DNA of 22,826 bases from an uncultured Collinsella sp. (GTDB lineage Bacteria; Actinomycetota; Coriobacteriia; Coriobacteriales; Coriobacteriaceae): positions 1 through 22,826 of the forward strand of contig UQTW01000034.1 of NCBI GenBank assembly GCA_900544115.1. Reading direction: 5' to 3'. Position 1 is the first letter of the stretch. Each line of letters starts with the position of its first letter. Below are positions 1 through 6,627 of this stretch, in pieces. Below the pieces are notes generated by a model. The model was given only the letters and a program-made list of their open reading frames with translations. It was not told where the DNA came from and searched no databases. Made by a program: the position numbers and the translations under genes.

Positions 1-2
1 CC

Positions 3-37
3 ACCTGCCGAAAAGGGACAGGTTTATTTTGGTAGGT
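3..37. repeat. 35-nt intergenic repeat, copy A
   Basis: The element begins with ACCTGCC (3-9) and ends with GGTAGGT (31-37), with GGGACAGGTTTATTTTGG between (15-32). The reverse complement of 7350-7384 matches it at 30 of 35 positions, and the four mismatches next to the left arm are clustered. It lies about 110 nt beyond the stop of the minus-strand SIS gene, past that gene's terminator. Relative to the gene it follows, it has the same orientation as copy B has relative to gntR. The function is unknown. Confidence 0.7.
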
Positions 38-82
38 TTTATCTGGTGTTTTGCGACGCGACAGACACGCCCTCCCCAAAGC

Positions 83-113
83 AAAAAAGGGGACGGGGCA
101 AAACCCCATCCCC
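83..113 (-). terminator. Rho-independent terminator of the PTS/SIS operon
   Basis: On the minus strand a 10-bp stem (113-104 with 98-89, one G-T wobble) closes a TTTTG loop and is followed by six T residues (88-83). It lies about 35 nt after the stop codon of the SIS gene ending at 148, so it ends the PTS/deglycase transcript. Confidence 0.9.
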
Positions 114-147
114 TCTCAATCAACCCGTAAGGTCTACTTACTTGTGA

Positions 148-1131
148 TTAGTAGGAAAGCTTCCACATGTAGCGACGCATGGTCAGCGGGTGCTGACGGG
201 CCTCGGCGATCTGGTTGCCGTACTCGCGCATAACGGCGAGGTGCAGCAGCGGGTTGAAGTAGGTGACGACGCTTGCCGGCACGGCGTCGGCCAGACCGTA
301 GTCCTTGGAGTCGATCAGAGCGACCTTGGCGCCCATGCGCTTAAGGAAGGTGAGGGCGCGGGCGTCCATCGGACGGGTGGCACCATCGGACATGAAGAAG
401 ACGTAGGGCTTACCCTCGGTGGAAACCTCGAACGGGCCGTGGAAGTACTCGCCGGTGTTGTAGGCGGCGGCGTCGATCCACTGCATCTCGGTGAACAGGA
501 AGGCGGCGTGAGAATAAGCCATCTTCTCGGAGGCACCAGAGGCCATGAAGTAGATCATCTTGTCGTCCTTGAAGTCCTGGGCGAACTGCTTGGCGAGGCC
601 CTTGGCGGACTGAGCGGCGTTCTCGCAGAGCTCGAAGACGTTGGTGAGGCCGGTGATCATGTCCTCGTAGTGGTCATAGCCCTCGGTCTGCTGAAGGATC
701 TCGAGAGCAAGAGCGATGGCGTAGCCAGGCTTCTCGCACTTGGCAGCGTAGTTGGCATGGAAGCCGTGAACAATGACGTGGTCGGCGTCGACGGTCAGAG
801 CGGAGCCGGCCTTGTTGGTGAGGGAGACGACCGGGCAGTTGTGCTTCTTGGCGGTCTTGTTGGCCTCGACGGTCTCGGGCGTGGAGCCACCCAGGGAGCA
901 GGTGATCACGAAGGTGTGCTCGTTGACCCAGGAAGGCGTGTCGTAGTTGAACTCGTTAGCGGTGAAGATCTGAACGTTCAGCTTGTCCGTGTTGTTGGCC
1001 AGGAAGTACTTGGCAGGGTAAAGGTCGGACATGGAAGCACCGCAGCCGACGAAGGCGACGCTGTGGATCTCGTGGTTGGACAGGACGTCAGCGACGATCT
1101 GCTTAGGGAGGTTAAGGTCGATCTCGTACAT
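148..1131 (-). CDS. SIS-domain sugar-amine deglycase (FrlB/GfrF-like)
   Basis: This 327-residue protein has two SIS (sugar isomerase) domains, about residues 20-150 and 185-315. Proteins of this type bind phosphosugars; the closest functional group I recognise is the fructoselysine/glucoselysine 6-phosphate deglycases, which split a phosphorylated Amadori compound into a hexose 6-phosphate and the free amine. Visible features are the N-terminal phosphosugar loop GCGAS (29-33), the second loop SLGGSTPE (79-86), the motif GEYFHGPFE with Glu228 and His231 where the family places catalytic residues, and the C-terminal RRYMWK tail. The start at 1131 is preferred over the ATG at 1140 because the AAAGGA ribosome site abuts 1140 but sits 9 nt from 1131. 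It is the last gene of the PTS operon, 198 nt after EIID. The substrate is inferred from context; a GlmS-like or other phosphosugar enzyme is the alternative. Confidence 0.85.
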   Translation of the reverse strand: MYEIDLNLPKQIVADVLSNHEIHSVAFVGCGASMSDLYPAKYFLANNTDKLNVQIFTANEFNYDTPSWVNEHTFVITCSLGGSTPETVEANKTAKKHNCPVVSLTNKAGSALTVDADHVIVHGFHANYAAKCEKPGYAIALALEILQQTEGYDHYEDMITGLTNVFELCENAAQSAKGLAKQFAQDFKDDKMIYFMASGASEKMAYSHAAFLFTEMQWIDAAAYNTGEYFHGPFEVSTEGKPYVFFMSDGATRPMDARALTFLKRMGAKVALIDSKDYGLADAVPASVVTYFNPLLHLAVMREYGNQIAEARQHPLTMRRYMWKLSY

Positions 1132-1221
1132 CTGACACATTCCTTTCGATTTTTTGCGGCGCCACATTGCCGGGCGCTCGCAGGGTTACCGTGGTTTGGA
1201 CCGAGTCGCCGGCCCGTTGAG

Positions 1222-1254
1222 GATGTGTCAAAGGAACTGTCCCTTTGACACATC
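1222..1254. repeat. Perfect 13-bp inverted repeat with GGGACAG core
   Basis: GATGTGTCAAAGG (1222-1234) and CCTTTGACACATC (1242-1254) are exact reverse complements around a 7-nt loop. On the minus strand, the transcribed one, the loop side carries GGGACAG, the core also found in the 35-nt repeats at 3-37 and 7350-7384. There is no T-run after it, so it is not a standard terminator. Confidence 0.75.
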
Positions 1255-1265
1255 TAGGGATGGAA

Positions 1266-1296
1266 GCCTGCCTGGGGTATGGGATGCCAGGCAGGC
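1266..1296 (-). other. Intercistronic hairpin after the EIID gene
   Basis: GCCTGCCTGG (1266-1275) and CCAGGCAGGC (1287-1296) form a perfect 10-bp stem with an 11-nt loop, 33 nt past the EIID stop codon. It has no U-tract. Together with the adjacent 1222-1254 palindrome it could protect the PTS messenger from 3' decay or reduce read-through into the SIS gene. Confidence 0.6.
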
Positions 1297-1329
1297 CCCC
1301 GGGGAAAGCGGTTAGACGCTTGGTCGCGA

Positions 1330-2163
1330 CTAGGCCAGGATGCCGGCCGCGGAGAGGGCGATGCCGCCCACGATGGCGATCACGAGAAGCCAACCGGTGT
1401 TGACGTTCTTCTTGATGAGCCAGTACATAAGGCCGGTGAGGCCGAGGGAGATCATCTGGGGCATCATGCCGTCCAGGATGTCCTGAATCACGACGGTGCC
1501 CTCAGCGAACTGCAGCGGGGTGGTGGCGCCGATCAGCGTGGCGATCATGCCGCCCACGGACATAAGACCCACGATACCGCAGACATACATGAGCTTCTCC
1601 ATGAGGTCGCCGCCCTGGAGCTTGCTCAGGTACTCGTGGCCGCCCTGATAGCCGATCTTGGCTGCGAACCACGTGATCAGCACAGAGGGCACGATGGAGA
1701 TGAGCATGGCCAGGATCGGGCCCATGATGGAGCCCTGCTGAGCCAGCTGAACACCCAGGCCAAAGGCGATAACGCGGATGGTGCCCTGGAAGAAGGAGTC
1801 ACCGATGCCGGAAAGCGGACCCATAAGGGAGGTCTTGACCGCGTTGATCGAATCGGGGTCGAAGTTCTCGGGATCCTTGGCGTACTCTTCCTCCATGGAG
1901 GCGGCGAGGCCCAGGATGAAAGCGCTCGTCTGCGGGGTGCAGTTGTAGAACGCCATGTGACGGTGGTAAGCCTCTTTCTTAGCAGCGAGCTGCTTGGGGT
2001 CGGACTCGTCCGGATAGAGGCGATCGAGCGTGGGAACCATGCCGTAGAGGAAGCCCATGTTCATCTGACGCTCGTAGTTCCAAGAGGCCTGGATGGCCCA
2101 GGAGCGCCAGAAGAACTGGCTGACCTTCTTGTTCAGGGACACGTCCTTGGTTGCGGTTGCCAT
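1330..2163 (-). CDS. PTS mannose-family EIID subunit
   Basis: This 277-residue protein is the EIID membrane subunit of a mannose/fructose/sorbose-family phosphotransferase permease, which with EIIC forms the channel that brings sugar in as it is phosphorylated. The family N-terminal region is clear: FFWRSW, NYERQMNMGFLYGM, then an Arg/His-rich stretch before FYNCTPQTSAFILG. SLMGPLSGIGDSFFQG (about 120-135) is the conserved EIID motif. Hydrophobic segments fill the C-terminal half. The start at 2163 is set by AAGGAGG 8 nt upstream; a further in-frame ATG at 2280 lies inside the EIIC gene and lacks support. It begins 13 nt after the EIIC stop, so the two are co-transcribed. Length is normal for the family. 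The sugar is not readable from this subunit alone. Confidence 0.95.
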   Translation of the reverse strand: MATATKDVSLNKKVSQFFWRSWAIQASWNYERQMNMGFLYGMVPTLDRLYPDESDPKQLAAKKEAYHRHMAFYNCTPQTSAFILGLAASMEEEYAKDPENFDPDSINAVKTSLMGPLSGIGDSFFQGTIRVIAFGLGVQLAQQGSIMGPILAMLISIVPSVLITWFAAKIGYQGGHEYLSKLQGGDLMEKLMYVCGIVGLMSVGGMIATLIGATTPLQFAEGTVVIQDILDGMMPQMISLGLTGLMYWLIKKNVNTGWLLVIAIVGGIALSAAGILA

Positions 2164-2176
2164 AGTGTGTTCCTCC

Positions 2177-2971
2177 TTAGTCTTCGTCGTCTTCGAGCGG
2201 ATCGTAGTCGGAATCGACACCGGCGGCTGCATGGGAACCGTTGAACTTGAAGCCCATGAAGACGACAGCCAGGCACACACCGATCAGAGCGACCGCGATG
2301 ACGGACAGGTTGAGGTAAGCGGCGAGCAGGAAACCGATGAACAGGAACGGAGTCATACCCTTCTTGATCATCATGGTGAGCAGCAGGGCCAAGCCGTAGG
2401 CGGTCATGATCTTGGTCGAAACGTTAAGACCAGTGGACAGCCACTCGGGAACCATGTTGACGATGGCCTGAACCAGGTCGGTGCCAACAAAGACGGCCAG
2501 GAAGATCGGCAGGAAGTACATGATGGCGTACAGACCGGAGCCGGCGCAGATGTGCATACGGTAGGCGGTCTTGAAGTTACCGTTATCGATCGCGCTATCG
2601 GCCACATGGGTGAGGGCGGCGATGATGGAACGGAACACGATGCCGAGGAGCTGACCCAGGACGGCGACCGGGATGGCGATCGTCATGGCGGTCTCAGCAG
2701 AAGCATCGGTCAGGCACGCGAAGGCAGCTGCCACGATGCCGCCCAGGACCATATCGGGCGGAACGGCGGCGCCGACCTGCACCAGGCCCATGGACACGAG
2801 CTCGACGGCGGCACCGACGGCAAGGCCGGTGGGCACATCGCCCAGCAGCAGACCGACGAGCGTAGCGCCAACGAGAGGCTGCTCGAAGTTAAGACGACCG
2901 AGCAGGCGGGAGTCCCACATGCAGAACACGCCGACGAGGCCGACGAGCACCGCACTGATGAACGTATTCAT
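2177..2971 (-). CDS. PTS mannose-family EIIC subunit
   Basis: This 264-residue, highly hydrophobic protein is the EIIC membrane subunit of the same permease. The FEQPLVGATLVGLLLGD stretch near residues 29-45 and the following VELVSMGLVQVGAAVPPD are typical of the sorbose/mannose EIIC family. Several transmembrane segments run to about residue 240, then an acidic hydrophilic tail ends in LEDDED. The start at 2971 follows AAAGGAG on the minus strand. It lies 36 nt downstream of EIIAB and 13 nt upstream of EIID, in the usual manX-manY-manZ order. Confidence 0.95.
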   Translation of the reverse strand: MNTFISAVLVGLVGVFCMWDSRLLGRLNFEQPLVGATLVGLLLGDVPTGLAVGAAVELVSMGLVQVGAAVPPDMVLGGIVAAAFACLTDASAETAMTIAIPVAVLGQLLGIVFRSIIAALTHVADSAIDNGNFKTAYRMHICAGSGLYAIMYFLPIFLAVFVGTDLVQAIVNMVPEWLSTGLNVSTKIMTAYGLALLLTMMIKKGMTPFLFIGFLLAAYLNLSVIAVALIGVCLAVVFMGFKFNGSHAAAGVDSDYDPLEDDED

Positions 2972-3007
2972 ACCCTTCTCCTTTCAGTCAGGCAAAAGCC
3001 TGGTTGA

Positions 3008-3931
3008 TTACAGCTTGGCGTCGATGTCGACGCTCTGATACGTAGGGGTCTGCTGGACGTAGAGCTTGATGCCCATGTCGAGCAGCTGGTTGACGTCGGC
3101 CTTCTGGGTGGCGTCGAGGAAGACGGAGCTGTCCTTGCCGCCGACCTGATCGGCACCGTCGTGGTTGGCGGTGGCGCCCAGGTTGATGGCGTCGAGCTTG
3201 TAGCCCTGGCAGAACTGCAGCATCTCGGCCGTGTTGCCAAAGACGAACATGACGCGCTCGCCGAGGGTGTTGAGCTTGTCCATCTTGGCGAGGGCACGCT
3301 CGACGGTGAAGACGTTCAGGCGCACGCCCTGGGGCTTGGCCAGCTTAAGAGCGCCCTTCTTGATGTCATCGTTGGCGGCAGCGTTGTCGACGACGATGAT
3401 GCGCTCGGCCTGAACCTTGGTGGTCCAGGTAAAGACGACCTGGCCGTGCAGCAGACGGTAGTCAAGACGTGCGAGGACGATCTTGGCGGGACCGGAGCTG
3501 TGACGGGACGCCTTGGCCTTCTTGGCGGGAGCCGCGGCGGCCTCGACCGGTGCGTTGGGGTTGGTCAGACCGGTGCGGGCCTCGTTGATGAGGGCCGCGA
3601 GCTCGGCACCCTTGACGGGGACGGGGCTCATAGCGAGCGTGAGCGCCAGCGGGATGTTGAAACCGCTAACAACCGTGAACTTCGTGCCGTTCTTGGAAAG
3701 CTCGACCATGTTGTTGTTGACCGAGCTGCCGAGCATATCGGTCAGCACATAGACGGTGTCGTCCGCGTTGAACGTGGCGATCATAGCCTCAACCTTATTG
3801 GTGATGGGCTCCTTGTCGTCACGAGCAAGCGACACGACGTGGACGTTCGACACGTCGCCGAGAACCATCTCGAGCGTGTCTTTGGCGCCTGCGGCCAGGC
3901 CGCCATGAGATGCGAGAATGATCTGATTCAT
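3008..3931 (-). CDS. PTS mannose-family EIIAB fusion
   Basis: This 307-residue cytoplasmic protein fuses the EIIA and EIIB phosphocarrier domains of a mannose-family PTS. The EIIA domain (about 1-125) opens with ILASHGG, giving His9 as the residue phosphorylated by HPr. An Ala/Pro/Lys-rich linker (about 127-148) joins it to EIIB (about 149-307), where LDYRLLHGQVV supplies the second phospho-histidine, His162. It passes phosphate to the substrate as it crosses EIIC/EIID. The start at 3931 follows AGGAGGAGG closely. A promoter with a TATAAT box lies just upstream, so this is probably the first gene of the PTS transcript. Known gfr systems often encode EIIA and EIIB separately; here they are one chain. 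Confidence 0.95.
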   Translation of the reverse strand: MNQIILASHGGLAAGAKDTLEMVLGDVSNVHVVSLARDDKEPITNKVEAMIATFNADDTVYVLTDMLGSSVNNNMVELSKNGTKFTVVSGFNIPLALTLAMSPVPVKGAELAALINEARTGLTNPNAPVEAAAAPAKKAKASRHSSGPAKIVLARLDYRLLHGQVVFTWTTKVQAERIIVVDNAAANDDIKKGALKLAKPQGVRLNVFTVERALAKMDKLNTLGERVMFVFGNTAEMLQFCQGYKLDAINLGATANHDGADQVGGKDSSVFLDATQKADVNQLLDMGIKLYVQQTPTYQSVDIDAKL

Positions 3932-3955
3932 CTTGCCTCCTCCTTTTCGTTATGG

Positions 3956-3973
3956 TCATTATAACGTCTTATA
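3956..3973. promoter_or_regulatory. Operator-like site overlapping the PTS promoter
   Basis: The 18-nt segment TCATTATAACGTCTTATA overlaps the TATAAT -10 box. It resembles the site upstream of eamA (minus-strand reading of 5241-5258) at 13 of 20 positions over the aligned 20-nt window, sharing TATAACG-CT. Its core TATAACGTCTTATA (3960-3973) has palindromic TATAA/TTATA arms. Repression by the linked GntR protein would fit, but is inferred. Confidence 0.4.
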
Positions 3974-4036
3974 CGTTGCTTATATTGATAATTAGTATAT
4001 AAACCGTTCGCGGGTGAAAAACGACCGTTGGCGGGT
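3958..4036 (-). promoter_or_regulatory. PTS operon promoter with upstream tandem repeats
   Basis: On the minus strand a perfect TATAAT lies at 3963-3958, putting a start near 3951 and leaving about 20 nt of leader before the EIIAB start. No good -35 box sits at the right distance. Instead two 13-nt direct repeats, ACCCGCSAACGGT (4036-4024 and 4015-4003), lie 21 nt apart, centred near -79 and -58. Same-face spacing and the missing -35 suggest an activator. A second -10-like TATACT lies farther upstream near 3995. Confidence 0.5.
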
Positions 4037-4115
4037 TTAACGCAATCGAAACGATGGTCTTGGGTAGGCCGGCGCTGGCTGGATAACCCCAGGTCGGACG
4101 CCGCGCGCAACCCCC

Positions 4116-5198
4116 CTATCGCACGAAGTACCAGGGACTTTCCTGCACGGTGGGCTCCAGCGCAATGCCCGTGCGCTCGCGGAAGAGATCCATGTCCTGC
4201 GATTTTTCCGTCCACCACGCATTGGGCTTAAAGGTCATGCTCTCAACGACATGACCGACAAACACACTGTTGCGCAGCCTGGAGAAGTCGGTGTTCATAA
4301 TCAGGATGGACGCGAGCACCAGCACGATGCCCAGAACCTTGATCGCGCCGGCGGACTCGGCATAGACACCAATGCCCACCAGTACGGTGACGACCGTCTC
4401 GAAAGACATTACGACGGGAACTTTCGACGTCTCGAGCCCCATGGACAGACCCTGCATATATAAGATGTAAGCCACGGCTGTGGGGATGAGTCCAAAGCCA
4501 AGGAACAGCAGCAGCAGCTGTGGCGACATTGCCGCGGCGACATCCGGCCACGGAGCCGCGATAGCCGCCATAACCGCACCGCCAAAAACAAGGCCCCAAA
4601 ACGTGACAGCCAGCGGGTGGACCGTCTTGGTTGCTATCCGGCTAAACACCGCGAGCGACGCCCCACAAAAGCCTGCAATCACGCCCGACGTGACGCCCCA
4701 AACCGAAAAATGGAAACCGGAAAGGTCACCATTAGTTACTGCAAGTACACAGCCCCCTATGTTAAAAGCGATGGCAACGAGCTTGTTGGGGGTCACGTCC
4801 TCGCGATAAAGCACGCGGCCGAGCACGACGCCAAACACCGGCGAGGTATAGAGCAGCACCGAGGCCGTGGACATGCCCACCTCGCCCATACACTCGTAAT
4901 AAAGCGTGTTAGCGGTGGCGAGGCCGATAATGCCAAGAAGCGCACAAGGAACAAGCTCTTTAGGACTTGCCTTGAACAGTGCCAGGGGACCCGATGCCTT
5001 TCCCTCACGAGCACCTCCCTGGCAACCCATGAATGCCAAGACCGGAGCCATTAAGACAGCACCCGACAACAGGCGAAAGGCCGCCATGCTCTGAGACGAA
5101 ACACCCAGGGCCGATATTCCGTTAACAAAGATTCCGATGGTGCCCCACATAAGCGCGGCGATCAGCACCAGCACATAGCCCAGATTGCTTTTCTTCAA
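4116..5198 (-). CDS. EamA/DMT-family transporter
   Basis: This 360-residue membrane protein belongs to the drug/metabolite transporter superfamily with two EamA repeats. About ten hydrophobic segments fill residues 5-300, and the first contains the typical MWGTIGIFVNGI motif. Such carriers usually export amino acids or other small metabolites. The protein ends in an unusual hydrophilic tail of about 52 residues containing NAWWTEK and ending SPWYFVR. I place the start at the TTG at 5198, because GAGGAGG lies 5 nt before it, whereas the ATG at 5234 has no ribosome site. It sits between a SIS deglycase and the PTS operon. Export of the amine or amino acid freed by the deglycases is a reasonable guess, not shown by sequence. 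Confidence 0.85.
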   Translation of the reverse strand: MKKSNLGYVLVLIAALMWGTIGIFVNGISALGVSSQSMAAFRLLSGAVLMAPVLAFMGCQGGAREGKASGPLALFKASPKELVPCALLGIIGLATANTLYYECMGEVGMSTASVLLYTSPVFGVVLGRVLYREDVTPNKLVAIAFNIGGCVLAVTNGDLSGFHFSVWGVTSGVIAGFCGASLAVFSRIATKTVHPLAVTFWGLVFGGAVMAAIAAPWPDVAAAMSPQLLLLFLGFGLIPTAVAYILYMQGLSMGLETSKVPVVMSFETVVTVLVGIGVYAESAGAIKVLGIVLVLASILIMNTDFSRLRNSVFVGHVVESMTFKPNAWWTEKSQDMDLFRERTGIALEPTVQESPWYFVR

Positions 5199-5239
5199 CG
5201 CAGCCTCCTCGGTATTGTTTCCAATATGTTTCATACTAC

Positions 5240-5266
5240 GTTATAGTCGTTATATACATTTTTCAA
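5240..5266 (-). promoter_or_regulatory. Possible eamA promoter with operator-like site
   Basis: On the minus strand TTGAAA (5266-5261) is followed after 15 nt by TATAAC (5245-5240), or after 17 nt by TAACGT. The 18-nt site at 5241-5258 reads TGTATATAACGACTATAA on the minus strand and shares TGTAT-N-TAAC-NNN-TAT with the two sites in the gntR promoter region, so the linked GntR regulator may act here. Confidence 0.45.
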
Positions 5267-5287
5267 GGCACAAATCGGCGAGCGGAA

Positions 5288-5324
5288 AAGTGATCCGTTT
5301 TCCTCCATCCCCAGCGGATTACTT
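5288..5324. repeat. Inverted repeat, 10-bp arms
   Basis: AAGTGATCCG (5288-5297) and CGGATTACTT (5315-5324) form a 10-bp stem with one mismatch around a 17-nt loop. It lies five nt from the larger inverted repeat at 5330-5392 in the gap between the SIS gene and eamA. Confidence 0.6.
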
Positions 5325-5329
5325 GGCGG

Positions 5330-5392
5330 TTGCGGTGAAATAGTTCCTAAATAGATGCTTCAAACCCCCAAACAGGAACTATTCCACCGCAA
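5330..5392 (-). repeat. Inverted repeat, 18-bp arms
   Basis: TTGCGGTGAAATAGTTCC (5330-5347) pairs with 5375-5392 over 18 positions with a single exception, around a 27-nt loop. Read on the minus strand, the transcribed one, the exception is a G-U wobble; on the plus strand it is an A-C mismatch. It begins 38 nt after the SIS stop codon and has no U-tract, so it is not a standard terminator. Confidence 0.7.
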
Positions 5393-5429
5393 CTTATGAG
5401 GACATCGAGCTGTTAGGCCGCTCTATTCC

Positions 5430-6422
5430 CTAGTAGTCCAGCTTCCACATGTAGCGGCGCGTCATGTAGTCCTTGTGGGTGACGGCAGAGAGTGCACGCA
5501 TGTACACGTTGTTGAGGATCGGGGCAAAGATCAGGTGGTTGAAGTACTCGCTCACGCTGTCCTTGATGTCGTTGAGGCCAAGCTCCTTGGCATCGAGCTG
5601 ATAGACGCGCTCGCCACCGTACTGGTTGACGAAGCGGATGCCGCGCTCGTCGTTGCAGCGGCTGCGGCCGACACTGATGAGCTGGAACAGCGAGGTGCGC
5701 TTGTCCAGGATCTCAAAGGGGCCGTGGAAGAAGTCACAGGTGTTGATGGTGCAGGAGTCGATCTGCAGCATCTCCTGCACGTTGCAGATGCTAAAGACGT
5801 AGGCGGCACCAAAGAGCGGACCCTGAGCCATCACGTTGATGCAGGGCTTGTCGGCGTTCTGCTCGGCCCACTTGGCAGCAAGCGGACGGGTGTACTCGAC
5901 GGCCTTTCGATAGATGGGGTCGACCAAGTCGAAAGCGGCCATAGCGGTCTCGTACTCGGCATAGCCCTCGGTCTGCTGCGTAAGCTCCATGGCGATCATG
6001 GTCACGACGGCGGAGTTGGTGCGGCCCATGCAGGACTCATCGACGGCCAGGCTGTCATACTGGATCTTGTAGTCGCAGACTTCGGTGAGGCCGGACTCGT
6101 CGACATAGATGGCGATGGTGCTGGCGCCGTGATCCTTGGCGACCTGGGCGGCGACGATGGTCTCCTTGGTGCCGCGCATGGACACGACGACGGCCAGGGT
6201 GTTCTCGTTGACGTAGGCCGGGGTGGCGTGCACGAACTCGTTGCTGGTGTAGCTGGAGCTCACGACCTGCGTGGCCTCGTGCTCCATAAAGTACTGGGCA
6301 GGATAGTTGCCGCCGTTGGATCCGCCAGCGCCGATCCACACGACGCGCCTGATGCCGCCCTTGTCCGCCTTGTCAGCCAAAACCTGGGAGACGACGTCCT
6401 TAACCTGTTCCTGAGTAGTCAT
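5430..6422 (-). CDS. SIS-domain sugar-amine deglycase (second paralogue)
   Basis: This 330-residue double-SIS protein is a distant paralogue of the enzyme at 148-1131. Shared marks are the phosphosugar loop GAGGS (31-35), the stretch YPAQYF matching YPAKYF, the QQTEGY motif, FFHGPFE with His233, and the terminal RRYMWKLDY. It differs at the residues before the His motif: CDFFHGP here (Cys229-Asp230) against GEYFHGP in the other, so a key Glu is replaced by Asp. Two dissimilar deglycases beside one mannose-type PTS matches known systems that handle fructoselysine and glucoselysine 6-phosphates separately. Which is which cannot be told here. The start at 6422 has AAAGG 10 nt upstream. It faces the gntR gene across 205 nt holding shared operator-like sites. 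Confidence 0.85.
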   Translation of the reverse strand: MTTQEQVKDVVSQVLADKADKGGIRRVVWIGAGGSNGGNYPAQYFMEHEATQVVSSSYTSNEFVHATPAYVNENTLAVVVSMRGTKETIVAAQVAKDHGASTIAIYVDESGLTEVCDYKIQYDSLAVDESCMGRTNSAVVTMIAMELTQQTEGYAEYETAMAAFDLVDPIYRKAVEYTRPLAAKWAEQNADKPCINVMAQGPLFGAAYVFSICNVQEMLQIDSCTINTCDFFHGPFEILDKRTSLFQLISVGRSRCNDERGIRFVNQYGGERVYQLDAKELGLNDIKDSVSEYFNHLIFAPILNNVYMRALSAVTHKDYMTRRYMWKLDY

Positions 6423-6460
6423 CGTGCATCAGCCTTTCTTCTCGTTTGATGCTCTCGATG

Positions 6461-6507
6461 GCATACAAGTTACATACATGTTTTGGTTATGTCGACTAGT
6501 TGTATGC
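6461..6507. promoter_or_regulatory. Operator-like cluster between SIS gene and gntR
   Basis: The minus-strand reading of 6461-6478 is TGTATGTAACTTGTATGC, with TGTAT repeated 11 nt apart, one helical turn. A facing copy ends in TTGTATGC at 6500-6507, giving inverted GCATACAA/TTGTATGC outer arms. The motif recurs at 6600-6617 and, weaker, upstream of eamA. Its place in a divergent promoter region beside a GntR gene suggests autoregulation. Confidence 0.55.
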
Positions 6508-6599
6508 TATATTTGTCTTAGAAATTTTGCTGGTAAAGTTTTCGGCAATCCATTACCAGTGGTTTTGTTGTCATGTTGGATACATGCTTGGTTCAGTAA

Positions 6600-6617
6600 G
6601 CATACAGGTTAGATACA
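6600..6617. promoter_or_regulatory. Operator-like site just upstream of gntR start
   Basis: The minus-strand reading TGTATCTAACCTGTATGC matches 6461-6478 at 16 of 18 positions. It ends 10 nt before the gntR start codon, so a bound protein would block both transcription and ribosome access. No good ribosome site is visible there apart from the AGG inside a second ATACAGGTT repeat. Confidence 0.55.
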
Positions 6618-6627
6618 GGTTATTCGC

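Noticed and set aside
190..1248. Long plus-strand reading frame opposite the SIS gene
   Set aside because: It is a shadow produced by high GC at third positions; the protein has Gly/Val/Leu-rich low complexity and no family features, while the minus-strand SIS gene is unambiguous.
3928..4218. 96-residue frame between eamA and EIIAB
   Set aside because: It overlaps eamA and lacks a family; its internal PANGRFSPANGL repeat is just the 21-nt spaced DNA repeat translated.
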